Source: an uncultured Thermoanaerobacterales bacterium (GTDB lineage: Bacteria > Bacillota > Clostridia > Christensenellales > UBA1242). Taken from it: a stretch of 22,722 nucleotides of DNA. This document shows positions 6,859 through 14,480 of the stretch, piece after piece. Under the pieces are notes generated by a model that had not been told where the DNA came from, did not search any database, and saw nothing but the letters and a program-made list of their open reading frames with translations. The position numbers were made by a program, and so were the translations under genes. Numbering within the stretch: position 1 is the stretch's first letter; every line of letters starts with the position of its first letter. The stretch is from assembly GCA_949840475.1 (NCBI GenBank), contig CATKXA010000007.1, positions 1 through 22,722 on the forward strand, given 5' to 3'.

Positions 6859-7839
6859 ATGAAAAAATATGTAACAATGGGCATAATGCTTTCGCTACTT
6901 GACGGAAAGCGTCATACGGCTCCAAGCCTCGCTAGCAAATATGAAACATCAGTAAAAACCATATATAGAGCAATAGATACATTGCTTGAAAGTGGCATGC
7001 CAATAGTTTGCACACAAGGCAAAGGCGGAGGCTTTGAACTCATAAATGAAAACAAACTAAACAGTAGCTTTTTTACACTTGATGAGCTATGTTCTTTTAT
7101 TTCATTTTTAAAAAATTCATCAACAAACTTCCTAAAAAGCAATTATAACCTACTTGCAGATAGAATTAACAATATAAGCAATAAAAATATAAAGGACAAA
7201 TTATTTCAGCAGAGCCCAATAGTCATTGATACCATGTCGTGGGGTTCAAGCGACATATACGACGAGTATGCAAGTCTAATCAAATCAGCAATCGATAACC
7301 AAAACCTCATGCAAATAACATATTTAAGCGACAATATTGAAAGCCAAAGGCAAATACAGCCCTATGCCCTAGTTTATAAAGCTGGCTTTTGGTACGTTTA
7401 TGCATACTGCAAAAAAAGAGCATCTTTTAGACTTTTTAAATTGAATCGCATAACAAGCCTCAAAACACTAGAAATAACTTTTGAAAAACAAAATATAGAC
7501 ATTAATTCAAAGCCTTGGAACAAAGACTTTAGCAACAATCTCGAACAAATAACACTCGAATTAAAATGTTCAAAAAACACCGCAGTTGATATTAAAGACT
7601 GGCTTCAATCTAGCAAATTAATAAATAACCCTAGTGCAAAAGACAAACAAGTTCATCTCAAAGGCAACGCTATTTTTTCAATCGGTCTAGTACATAGATT
7701 GATGCAGTATGGCGACAGCGTTCAAGTAATAAAGCCAAACAAACTAAAAGAGGCACTCATAAACGAGTGCCAAAACATTTCTTGTGTTTACAATGAAAAA
7801 AACGCATTTTGCAACAATTTTGATGCAAAATGCGTGTAA
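6859..7839 (+). CDS. HTH-WYL family transcriptional regulator
   Basis: DNA-binding regulator of the DeoR-like HTH + WYL + WCX architecture, 326 residues. A winged HTH occupies 1-62 (APSLASKYETSVKTIYRAID is the recognition region, then the GKGGGFEL wing). The WYL ligand-sensing domain covers about 135-200, with YDEYASLIKSAI, QPYALV, the WYV core at 178-180 and the basic RLFKLNRI (191-198). A C-terminal WCX-like region follows. The start was moved from an upstream TTG at 6760 to the ATG at 6859 because AGGAG precedes it, the -10 box lies inside the longer reading frame, and the first 33 residues of the long form are an unrelated hydrophobic stretch. It is divergent from the DUF1538/P-II operon, its most obvious candidate target. 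The last codons overlap the opposite-strand terminator. The ligand is unknown. Confidence 0.85.
   Translation: MKKYVTMGIMLSLLDGKRHTAPSLASKYETSVKTIYRAIDTLLESGMPIVCTQGKGGGFELINENKLNSSFFTLDELCSFISFLKNSSTNFLKSNYNLLADRINNISNKNIKDKLFQQSPIVIDTMSWGSSDIYDEYASLIKSAIDNQNLMQITYLSDNIESQRQIQPYALVYKAGFWYVYAYCKKRASFRLFKLNRITSLKTLEITFEKQNIDINSKPWNKDFSNNLEQITLELKCSKNTAVDIKDWLQSSKLINNPSAKDKQVHLKGNAIFSIGLVHRLMQYGDSVQVIKPNKLKEALINECQNISCVYNEKNAFCNNFDAKCV
7796..7835 (-). terminator. Terminator of the ddl operon, embedded in the WYL coding end
   Basis: Perfect 12-base inverted repeat, ACGCATTTTGCA (7802-7813) and TGCAAAATGCGT (7824-7835), with a 10-base loop. On the minus strand it is followed by seven T residues (7802-7796), 16 bases past the ddl stop codon. 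It is a strong intrinsic terminator for minus-strand transcripts. On plus, the tail is weaker (TAATTTTAG). Confidence 0.85.
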
Positions 7840-7850
7840 TTTTAGCGTTA

Positions 7851-9023
7851 TTATATAAGTTTTGTAACAAACTCCTTTTTCACACACGCACGCTTTTTAA
7901 AGCATGAAATCGAGGCGTCTAGCAAACAATCAACATACATACTCATTGTTTTAAAAGGTTTTGGAACAAAGAAGTAATATCCAAGCGAACCCGGAACAGC
8001 ATTGATTTCATTTAAGTATACCTTTCCTTTTTTTGTTATAAAGTCTACCCTAACTATTCCTTGAAGCCCGAGTTTGATATAAGCTTCCTTTGCAATACTT
8101 TGCAGTTTAAACTTTAACTTTTCATTAACCTTTGCAGGGAAATCTTTTTTATTTAAATATTCGCCGCCCTTAGAGCCTTTTGCTGGAGCTGCAGGCATCT
8201 TTCCTTTAGAGCCATTGCCGATGTATTTATCCTCAAAAGACAAAATCTCACTTGCTCTAACAGGTTTATCTACCTCGCTCACAAGCACTTCATCGCCCCT
8301 TGTCATACAGGCAACGTTGTATTCTTGCATATCTTCAAGTATTGCTTTTTCAACTAAAATTTTACTATCAAACTCTAAAGCTGTGTCAATTTTTTGCAAT
8401 AAATCTTCACTGTCTTTAACCAATTCTATGCCTATGCTAGAACCAAGAGTGGCTGGCTTTAAAATGACTGGATATGTAAGCTCTTCAATTTTGCTTATCA
8501 CTTCATCTTTATTTGTTTGATACTCTTTTTTATCAAAGACCACAAAATCAATTACTGGCAAAGATAAGCCACTAAATGTGTATTTAGATAATACTTTATC
8601 CATACAAATTCCAAGTGCCGTCATCGAACCTGAAGACAATGGAATATTGTACTGCTCGAATATGGCACATAAGTTACCTGATTCGCCAATACCCCCATGG
8701 CAACAGTTTAAAGCACAAGAAACTTCTATAGATTTTTCACTAATAATAGTTTTGTAATAGATTTTATTTTGGTTAGCTTTAAAATATATTTTAACAAATC
8801 CATTTTTCTTATAACTTTGTTCAAAGTCTTTAAAGTGCTTCGCCGACAACTTTTGTTCACCTAAATATAGGTAAAAGTCATTGCTTTTAGAAATATAAAC
8901 TGGTAGCAGGTTATATTTTGTTGCAAAAGCTTTATTTTTAATTATTAAAGCTGTGATAATTGAAATATCGTGTTCAAAAGAATTACCACCGAATACGAGC
9001 ATTGCATTTAGATTTTTGTTCAT
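7851..9023 (-). CDS. ddl: D-alanine--D-alanine ligase
   Basis: ATP-grasp enzyme joining two D-alanines for the peptidoglycan stem peptide. Motifs run in order: FGGNSFEHDIS (11-21), HGGIGESG (109-116), the ATP-binding KPATLGSSIGI (189-199), a mobile omega-loop region around 262-290, RVDF (325-328), and the metal-binding NEINAVPGS (338-346). At 390 residues it is somewhat longer than usual (300-370), through insertions near 60-100 and a basic C-terminal tail. The terminal residue binding D-Ala in the wall looks unmodified: nothing distinctive of Van-type D-Lac or D-Ser ligases was noticed, though this cannot be settled by eye. It lies 44 bases after the MurF-type ligase whose substrate it makes. 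A GGGGTGG ribosome site adjoins the ATG. Confidence 0.92.
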   Translation of the reverse strand: MNKNLNAMLVFGGNSFEHDISIITALIIKNKAFATKYNLLPVYISKSNDFYLYLGEQKLSAKHFKDFEQSYKKNGFVKIYFKANQNKIYYKTIISEKSIEVSCALNCCHGGIGESGNLCAIFEQYNIPLSSGSMTALGICMDKVLSKYTFSGLSLPVIDFVVFDKKEYQTNKDEVISKIEELTYPVILKPATLGSSIGIELVKDSEDLLQKIDTALEFDSKILVEKAILEDMQEYNVACMTRGDEVLVSEVDKPVRASEILSFEDKYIGNGSKGKMPAAPAKGSKGGEYLNKKDFPAKVNEKLKFKLQSIAKEAYIKLGLQGIVRVDFITKKGKVYLNEINAVPGSLGYYFFVPKPFKTMSMYVDCLLDASISCFKKRACVKKEFVTKLI

Positions 9024-9067
9024 TCCACCCCTCGCTTAAAGCGTAATATGTGGAACAAAAGCTAAAG

Positions 9068-10756
9068 CTAATTGTAGTTATCAGGTAAGTCGTTTTCAAA
9101 CAAAACAACGTCGCCCGGCTCAGTAATATCATATAACTGCGTAACAGCTTGCTTTAAACTTCCAGCACGAAGTATCTTATCACTAGCCATACCGCCCTCA
9201 TTTAAACCCTCAAAGAGTGCTTCATAATTAGTAGTACCATTGATGATAACATAATCTGAAGCCTCTGCAATTAACTTACCGAGATTTTTATTTGAAGCAT
9301 ATTGCTCATCTCCAAGTTCAACAAGACCAGGTGTGATAACTACTTTGGTTGAATTGTACTTTGATAGTACGTCCAAAGCTGCTCTAGCTCCTTCCACACT
9401 ACCATTATATGCATCATCAATAACAATGAGTGCACCATTTGACGGCACGATTGCAAGCCTATGTGGAGATGGTATAAGTTTAGAAATAGAACGCACAACC
9501 TCATCTATTGTAAGCCCTAAATTTAAAGCCACATTAGCACATAAAATAATGTTTGAAACATTATGTTTTCCTAAAAGCGAGGTCGTTATCGTATGCTTTT
9601 CGCCATTGTAGTACAAATCAAAAGTAACCCCCTGCTTTCCATAAACAAGATTATCAGCATAAAGAGCTTCTTTGTTTTCAAAAGGGTTAGACACAACATG
9701 TTCACACGAACAAGTGCTTGCAATTTGCACTGCACCTACACTATCTCCATTAAAGAACATTTTGCCATTTTGATTGCAAACAAAGTCGCAAAGCTCAGCC
9801 TTTGTTTTAATTAGGTTTTCTTTTGACCCAAAGCTTAAAAGGTGTTGGTTGCCAATACCAGTAATGACACCAATAGTTGGTTCAACAATTTCACAAAGTT
9901 CCTTAATATCCCCAACGTATCTTGCACCCATTTCAGCAATAAATACTTGGTCCTTTTGCTCAAGGTTCTCTAAAATTGTTTTAGATATACCAAGCGGTGT
10001 ATTATAGCTAAGTGGCGAGCTGCAAACGTTGTATTTTTCAGAAAGCATTGTTGCTAAAATGCTTTTAACAGAAGTTTTTGCATAGCTTCCCGTAATACCA
10101 ATCTTTATAAGGTTTTCATGAGCATTGAGTTTTTTTCTAGCCTTTTTGATAAAACGCTTGTTGTTAAGCACTTCAAAAGGCAAAGTAATGTAATAAGCAA
10201 TGCAAACAAGTATTGGAATAAATAACGGCGTTAAGCCAATAGCACCATATTTAAAGTATGGAATGTACAAAAATGATAGATTTAAAAATAACATTGACAA
10301 CACAAAGACAAGCACTGAATAAACAGCCACTAATCTTGACATGCGTTTGGTGTATTTAAGTGGAGATTTTTGAGGCAATGAATATTGATTGACAATATAA
10401 ACAATACAAAAAATCAAATAGAAAATTAGTCCAAGATATGTCATAATCTTGTATTCAAAGAAATCTTCAAGTAAAACATTTGTTATAAGCAACGCTGCAG
10501 AGCTTAAAAATGCAAGTATTACAAGCCTGCCAATGTCCTTTGCTTTAGTATCTTTTATGTAACCAAAGTACCCCTTCATTCTGTAAGAAGAAAGTTGAAG
10601 AACCTGCAAAAATTTGTAGCCCGCAAACACCATTAAAACGGAGTTAACAACAGAAACAGCAATAACCATCCAAAAAGTTAACCAATTTTCAAAACCCATT
10701 GGTGCTGGCATGTCTGCAAGTTCATTTAAGAGCATACCTGTAAAATTAAAATTCAT
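9068..10756 (-). CDS. Membrane-anchored MurF-type Mur ligase
   Basis: ATP-dependent Mur ligase; the closest role is MurF, adding D-Ala-D-Ala to the UDP-MurNAc-tripeptide. The C-terminal 345 residues are standard: P-loop GITGSYAKTS (220-229), EMGARYVGDI (275-284), GNQHLLSFGS (302-311), the carbamylatable lysine in KTKAEL (317-322), and PHRL plus DDAYNGS in the C-domain. The odd part is residues 1-215: the usual roughly 80-100 residue MurF N-domain that grips the UDP-MurNAc-peptide is absent. In its place are about five hydrophobic helices (near 24-52, 76-97, 103-123, 141-165, 169-194) with LQLSSYR-type basic connectors. The P-loop also has Tyr-Ala where Gly is common before Lys. Its position before ddl supports a cell-wall role, but a lipid-linked substrate is possible. 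GAGGTA precedes the ATG. Confidence 0.85.
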   Translation of the reverse strand: MNFNFTGMLLNELADMPAPMGFENWLTFWMVIAVSVVNSVLMVFAGYKFLQVLQLSSYRMKGYFGYIKDTKAKDIGRLVILAFLSSAALLITNVLLEDFFEYKIMTYLGLIFYLIFCIVYIVNQYSLPQKSPLKYTKRMSRLVAVYSVLVFVLSMLFLNLSFLYIPYFKYGAIGLTPLFIPILVCIAYYITLPFEVLNNKRFIKKARKKLNAHENLIKIGITGSYAKTSVKSILATMLSEKYNVCSSPLSYNTPLGISKTILENLEQKDQVFIAEMGARYVGDIKELCEIVEPTIGVITGIGNQHLLSFGSKENLIKTKAELCDFVCNQNGKMFFNGDSVGAVQIASTCSCEHVVSNPFENKEALYADNLVYGKQGVTFDLYYNGEKHTITTSLLGKHNVSNIILCANVALNLGLTIDEVVRSISKLIPSPHRLAIVPSNGALIVIDDAYNGSVEGARAALDVLSKYNSTKVVITPGLVELGDEQYASNKNLGKLIAEASDYVIINGTTNYEALFEGLNEGGMASDKILRAGSLKQAVTQLYDITEPGDVVLFENDLPDNYN

Positions 10757-10773
10757 AATTTACCTCAATAAAT

Positions 10774-10802
10774 ATTTTATACTATATTGCCTTTAAAAGC
10801 AA
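10774..10802 (-). promoter_or_regulatory. Possible internal promoter for murF-ddl
   Basis: Minus strand: -35 TTGCTT (10797-10802), 17-base spacer, -10 TAAAAT (10774-10779), in the 70-base gap after the hydrolase gene. The -35 match is weak. No clear terminator separates the gene pair from the upstream genes. Confidence 0.35.
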
Positions 10803-10826
10803 CTAAACGAAGCTTTAAAAAGCGAT

Positions 10827-11546
10827 TTACATTTCGAGTAGCTTGTTTAGCAAAAGTATAAATGTTCTAGTATCATCTAAATAGCTAAAGTGCGATGCGT
10901 TTTTAACCACATATAGCTCACTATTTGATATCAATCTTTTTAGTTTTTTCGCCATATATAACGGCGTTTCTGTGTCCTTTTGTCCCCACATAATATAAAC
11001 TTTAGCATCAATGGCTTTAAAATAGTTAGCTAAATCTTGGTTTACAACATTAATAAACGTCTGCCTCATGACTTTGCTTTGCGACCTGTAGTCAGCAGAA
11101 CCGTAATTTTCTAAAACATTGCTTGGCTTTTTGCCTGCTAGCACTTGCTTTTTTAGCCTCTTGTATTTATGCACTCTAATATAATACTTAATTGACCTTC
11201 GAGGCTTAAGCCCCGCACCATCAACAATCAAAATTTTGTTGACAAGCCCCTTGTTGCTACCAGCCAAAACAGCAGCCACTCTCGCCCCAAACGAATGGCA
11301 AACAATAGTTATTGGAGTGTGTATATTAAGTGAGTCAATTAGTGCTTTTACATCATTTGCATAGTCTTTTACAAAATAAGGTTTGTCAGGTGGCGGACTT
11401 TTGCCAAATCCCGCAAAGGAAACAAACACCATTGAACATGGCTTTTGCACATAATCTTTAGCAAATAAAAAAGCGTCTTTGCTTGCACCAAAGCCGTGCA
11501 AAAAAAATACAAATTCGCTTCCATTTTCTATTAATTCATAATCCAT
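10827..11546 (-). CDS. Alpha/beta-hydrolase
   Basis: Serine hydrolase of the alpha/beta fold, 239 residues, cytoplasmic (no signal peptide). The oxyanion region is LHGFG (16-20). The nucleophile elbow is CHSFG (83-87) with Ser85, a Cys replacing the usual first Gly. Asp191 (WGQKD) and His219 (NASHFS) complete the triad. Residues 112-160 form a basic lid rich in Lys/Arg and Tyr, which could favour an acidic or membrane-lying substrate. It follows rimI by 26 bases and precedes the MurF-type gene by 70; no good ribosome binding site is visible before the ATG. Substrate cannot be told: esterase, lipase-like or peptidase are all possible. Confidence 0.85.
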   Translation of the reverse strand: MDYELIENGSEFVFFLHGFGASKDAFLFAKDYVQKPCSMVFVSFAGFGKSPPPDKPYFVKDYANDVKALIDSLNIHTPITIVCHSFGARVAAVLAGSNKGLVNKILIVDGAGLKPRRSIKYYIRVHKYKRLKKQVLAGKKPSNVLENYGSADYRSQSKVMRQTFINVVNQDLANYFKAIDAKVYIMWGQKDTETPLYMAKKLKRLISNSELYVVKNASHFSYLDDTRTFILLLNKLLEM

Positions 11547-11572
11547 AACTTAAATATGCATGCAATAAATGC

Positions 11573-11998
11573 TCATAAGTTCTTTAACATTACTAGGGCC
11601 GTTTCATTGCCATAATAGTTACGTCTTTTGTTTATAAGAGTAAATCCTATTTTTTTATAAAGATTAATCGCTGCAGTATTATTCTCATTTACTTCTAAGA
11701 ATAGTTTATTAACGTTTCTTAGCTTTAGTTCATTAATCAGTTTTAAAAACAACTCTTTTGCATAGCCTTTTCCCCTATAGTTCTCGCTTACACAAATATA
11801 TAAAAGTTCGCTCTCATCAAGGCTTATACTTGCTCCAATATATGCACAAATATGATTTTTCGCATCAAGAATATAAAAATACAGATGATTTTCGCTTGTA
11901 AGAACATACTCGAAATTTTCATGCACATCGTCAAAACAAACAGCTTCTAGCTGTTTAAGTTCTGACAAATCTTTGATTGTAGCTCTATATATTTCCAT
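11573..11998 (-). CDS. rimI: GNAT N-acetyltransferase, RimI-type
   Basis: GNAT-fold acetyltransferase; RimI acetylates the N-terminal alanine of ribosomal protein S18, and homologues may act on other substrates. The acetyl-CoA pyrophosphate loop is YRGKGYA (74-80) after the beta-4 strand LLYICV. The RimI-like C-terminal signature AINLYKKIGF (110-119) is followed by KRRNYY, whose tyrosines match the family's general acid region. Its 141 residues are a normal length. The gene overlaps tsaB by 14 bases, the usual tsaE-tsaB-rimI order of Bacillota, which supports the RimI name over a generic GNAT. It has a TGA stop. Confidence 0.85.
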   Translation of the reverse strand: MEIYRATIKDLSELKQLEAVCFDDVHENFEYVLTSENHLYFYILDAKNHICAYIGASISLDESELLYICVSENYRGKGYAKELFLKLINELKLRNVNKLFLEVNENNTAAINLYKKIGFTLINKRRNYYGNETALVMLKNL

Positions 11999-12584
11999 TG
12001 TTTTTTAACTTATTCTCTCTTTGATACTCAGCTTGCGATTTTCGTAAATATAGTGGTTCTAAACAGCTTATTTGAGCATTTTTAGCACATTTTTTCAAAA
12101 TATCAGCATAGTTTTGCGTTTTTTCTATCGTCACATTGTAACCAAGCTCCACTAATTTCTCTTTTAATTGCAAACTAACTGTGGCATACTCTTTATTTAT
12201 GTCTAAACTATCTATAGCCACACAATCACTATAGTTTTTTGATTTTAGATAAACAAATTTTGAAAACCCTGGCAACAAAATTGCTTTTTTGCTATCCACA
12301 TAATCAAAACTTGTAAATGTCAAATATTTTATATTAGACCTAAAGCCAAGCCCCTTAGCAACAGCCAAAGCAACTCTTAGTCCAGTAAAACTACCTGGTC
12401 CAATATTAATCAACATTTGGTCAATGTCATCAATAGAATAATTACTACTATCTAGCATTGAAGCTATCAACTGCATATATTTATCAGAAGCTTGCTCATC
12501 ACTCGTATTTTCAATAACAAGCTTGCCATTATCAATTATAGCAGTTTTAAGTCCGAAAGCTGCGTCTAATACAAGTGTTGCCAT
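11985..12584 (-). CDS. tsaB: tRNA t6A synthesis protein TsaB
   Basis: ASKHA-fold partner of TsaD in making threonylcarbamoyl-adenosine at position 37 of ANN-decoding tRNAs. The key signature is GPGSFTGLR (62-70), with an N-terminal phosphate-1-type strand LVLDAA, and the family-typical C-terminal PLYLRKSQAE (near 176-185). At 199 residues it is a little shorter than the usual 220-240. The N-terminus has Asp-Ala-Ala where many homologues have Asp-Thr-Ser. Its ATG overlaps the tsaE stop (TAATG), with GAGGG inside tsaE, so translation is probably coupled. TsaC and TsaD are not in the window. Confidence 0.92.
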   Translation of the reverse strand: MATLVLDAAFGLKTAIIDNGKLVIENTSDEQASDKYMQLIASMLDSSNYSIDDIDQMLINIGPGSFTGLRVALAVAKGLGFRSNIKYLTFTSFDYVDSKKAILLPGFSKFVYLKSKNYSDCVAIDSLDINKEYATVSLQLKEKLVELGYNVTIEKTQNYADILKKCAKNAQISCLEPLYLRKSQAEYQRENKLKNNGNI

Positions 12585-13015
12585 TATAATCCCTCTTTTA
12601 AAGTTATTTTGCGTTCAAGGTCGCTAAGTTTTTCAATAGTTATTGTTTTAATGTTTTGGTCACTATCAAAAAGTTCCATTGCCCTTTCTGGCCATTCTAT
12701 AAAACAAATTGCATCAGAATATAAATATTCTTCAATTCCAATCCCATAAAGTTCTTCTATAGATTTTATTCTATAAAAGTCAAAATGGTAAATAGTTTGA
12801 TTTTTTACATGATAACTATTTACTATTGTAAAAGTTGGACTTGTAACATCGGTTTCAGCCTCTCCAAAACTTTTTACTACTTGTTTAACAAGATAAGTTT
12901 TACCAGCACCCAAGTCGCCGTTTAACAAAACAATATCGCCAGCTACAAGTTGCTCGGAGATATCTTTTGCAATATTATTCGTATCATTTAAGCCTTTTGA
13001 AATATAAGTTTTCAT
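12584..13015 (-). CDS. tsaE: tRNA t6A synthesis ATPase TsaE
   Basis: Small ATPase that drives turnover of the TsaBD complex in t6A formation. The Walker A motif is GDLGAGKT (33-40). The switch-like SPTFTIVNSY (59-68), HFDFYRI (77-83) and FIEWPER (105-111) motifs are typical of the family. Its 143 residues are a normal length. GAGGG lies 7 bases before the ATG. It begins the tsaE-tsaB-rimI block, 64 bases after the nucleoside phosphorylase gene; that gap is AT-rich with an imperfect palindrome but no convincing terminator. Confidence 0.93.
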   Translation of the reverse strand: MKTYISKGLNDTNNIAKDISEQLVAGDIVLLNGDLGAGKTYLVKQVVKSFGEAETDVTSPTFTIVNSYHVKNQTIYHFDFYRIKSIEELYGIGIEEYLYSDAICFIEWPERAMELFDSDQNIKTITIEKLSDLERKITLKEGL

Positions 13016-13079
13016 TTTTTGCCCTCAAATAGCCAAATTTTAATTAGTTTTAATTAAATTTGACTTAGTTTTGCGTTTT

Positions 13080-14405
13080 TTATAACACCACTTTATAAAA
13101 CACTTTACTAGTTTTTGGTTTTACTTTATTGATATGTATAGCATTTTTTAAAGTAGCGTAAACCTTATTAAAATTGTTGTTTTTTACATTGTAAAAAATT
13201 CTAATAAGCTTATCCGCCTTTTTTACTTTCATACCTTCTCTAATAAGCAATACAAATCCAGCACTTTTATCATACTTTTTAGTAAGCATGGTAGTATTAT
13301 AGTAAGACAATTTTTTTATGCTTTCAACAAGCTTATCTATAACTATATCAGATACATATCCCTCTTCATTGCTAGTAATATATGAAACCGTTGAACCAGA
13401 TAAAATCAATTCAGTTATGCTCTTTTCATCATTAAGTTTTCCACCATAACTAGCAACAAATTCTATAAATTTATCATAAGCTTTGCCACTAGCGATAGCT
13501 TCATCATACTTTTTAGATGCCTCTGCTCTAGAGCTAGTAATTCCAGCGAGCATCAAAGAAACAACAACCAGCTCCTTGGCTACATCAATAAGCTTGGAGT
13601 CGTACATAGCAGTTTGTCCCTTTAAAGCAGACATTGTCTCCATTATTTCAACTTCACTGCCAAGAGCAGAACCTAGTGGTTCATCACTACTAGTAATTAC
13701 ACTTGCAGCTTTAAAACCAGCTATTTTAGCTGTGTTTACCAAATATTCTGATAGCTTATAAGAAAACTCTAGAGTTGGAACAATAGCCCCTTCGCCAGCT
13801 TTTACGTCAAACACTAAAACATTTGCTCCAGTTGCAATTTTTTTAGAGAGTATTGATGATGCAACCAAAGGCACACTAGATATTCCATATTTTTTCCTAA
13901 GTTTATATAGTTGTTTATCAATAGGTGCTATTTGACCTGTTTCTTCAATTACACCAGCACCATGCTTCTTAATTGTTTCTAAAAGTCTACCAATGCTGAT
14001 TTTAGCGTCAAACCCTTTAAAGACTTTAAACCTATCAAGCGAACTTTTATAGTCGCCAAAAGCATTGGATAAAACTTTTACATTCTTAACGCCAATAGTA
14101 GCCAAAACAGACATAAATATAAGCGTAACAGGATCTGACATGCTACCAGCACTATGTTTATCAATAACAACCTCATCATTAAGGTTTTTAGCAACATCTA
14201 ATCTTTTTCCTGTGCTAGCTAAAGCATTGGCTAAATAAAACGTTTCTTCATAAGTAAAATTATGCTCATCAATTAGACGTAAAAAGTCAAGCATGCGACC
14301 ATTACTAATCCTGCCCTTGCTATATTCATAAATCAAAAAATCTATCTCTTCTTTAGTTAAAGATAAACCTTTCTTTTTTTCTTCAATTATTTCTCTAATC
14401 AGCAT
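13080..14405 (-). CDS. Divergent pyrimidine-nucleoside phosphorylase (thymidine phosphorylase family)
   Basis: Member of the nucleoside phosphorylase family that splits thymidine/uridine with phosphate; 441 residues, as usual. Helical domain 1-65, then the phosphate-binding IDKHSAGS (81-88). Compared with E. coli thymidine phosphorylase from memory, the catalytic His (84), Lys (83), Ser (85), the pyrimidine-binding Arg170, Ser184 and Lys188 (LYKLR, ASSILSK) and a Ser at 113 are kept. Ser95 and Thr123 are conservatively changed to Thr and Ser. But the family signature SGRGLGHTGGTLDKLE is rewritten here as SNAFGDYKSSLDRFK, one residue shorter, and GGVGDK has become GSMSDP. Catalysis may persist with altered substrate preference, or this is a paralogue of other function. 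AAGGAG precedes the ATG, and a good promoter lies upstream. Confidence 0.82.
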   Translation of the reverse strand: MLIREIIEEKKKGLSLTKEEIDFLIYEYSKGRISNGRMLDFLRLIDEHNFTYEETFYLANALASTGKRLDVAKNLNDEVVIDKHSAGSMSDPVTLIFMSVLATIGVKNVKVLSNAFGDYKSSLDRFKVFKGFDAKISIGRLLETIKKHGAGVIEETGQIAPIDKQLYKLRKKYGISSVPLVASSILSKKIATGANVLVFDVKAGEGAIVPTLEFSYKLSEYLVNTAKIAGFKAASVITSSDEPLGSALGSEVEIMETMSALKGQTAMYDSKLIDVAKELVVVSLMLAGITSSRAEASKKYDEAIASGKAYDKFIEFVASYGGKLNDEKSITELILSGSTVSYITSNEEGYVSDIVIDKLVESIKKLSYYNTTMLTKKYDKSAGFVLLIREGMKVKKADKLIRIFYNVKNNNFNKVYATLKNAIHINKVKPKTSKVFYKVVL

Positions 14406-14422
14406 AGTTGCTCCTTAAATTA

Positions 14423-14451
14423 AGTATACAAAATACTCATAAAAATCGCAA
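14423..14451 (-). promoter_or_regulatory. Promoter of the phosphorylase-tsa-murF-ddl gene run
   Basis: Minus strand: -35 TTGCGA (14446-14451), 17-base spacer, -10 TATACT (14423-14428), with AAGGAG and ATG 18-25 bases further on. No terminator is seen from here to 7835, so it may drive seven genes. Confidence 0.65.
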
Positions 14452-14480
14452 GCAAACAAAAGTGTTTATTCTCAAAAAAT

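Noticed and set aside
13021..13079. Possible promoter or terminator in the gap before tsaE
   Set aside because: The imperfect AT-rich palindrome has no proper T-run, and TTGACT near 13060 is on the opposite strand with a 15-base spacing to TATAAC, too short to trust.
13483..13761. Plus-strand 92-codon frame opposite the nucleoside phosphorylase
   Set aside because: Antisense shadow rich in Ser/Ala/Leu with no start signals.
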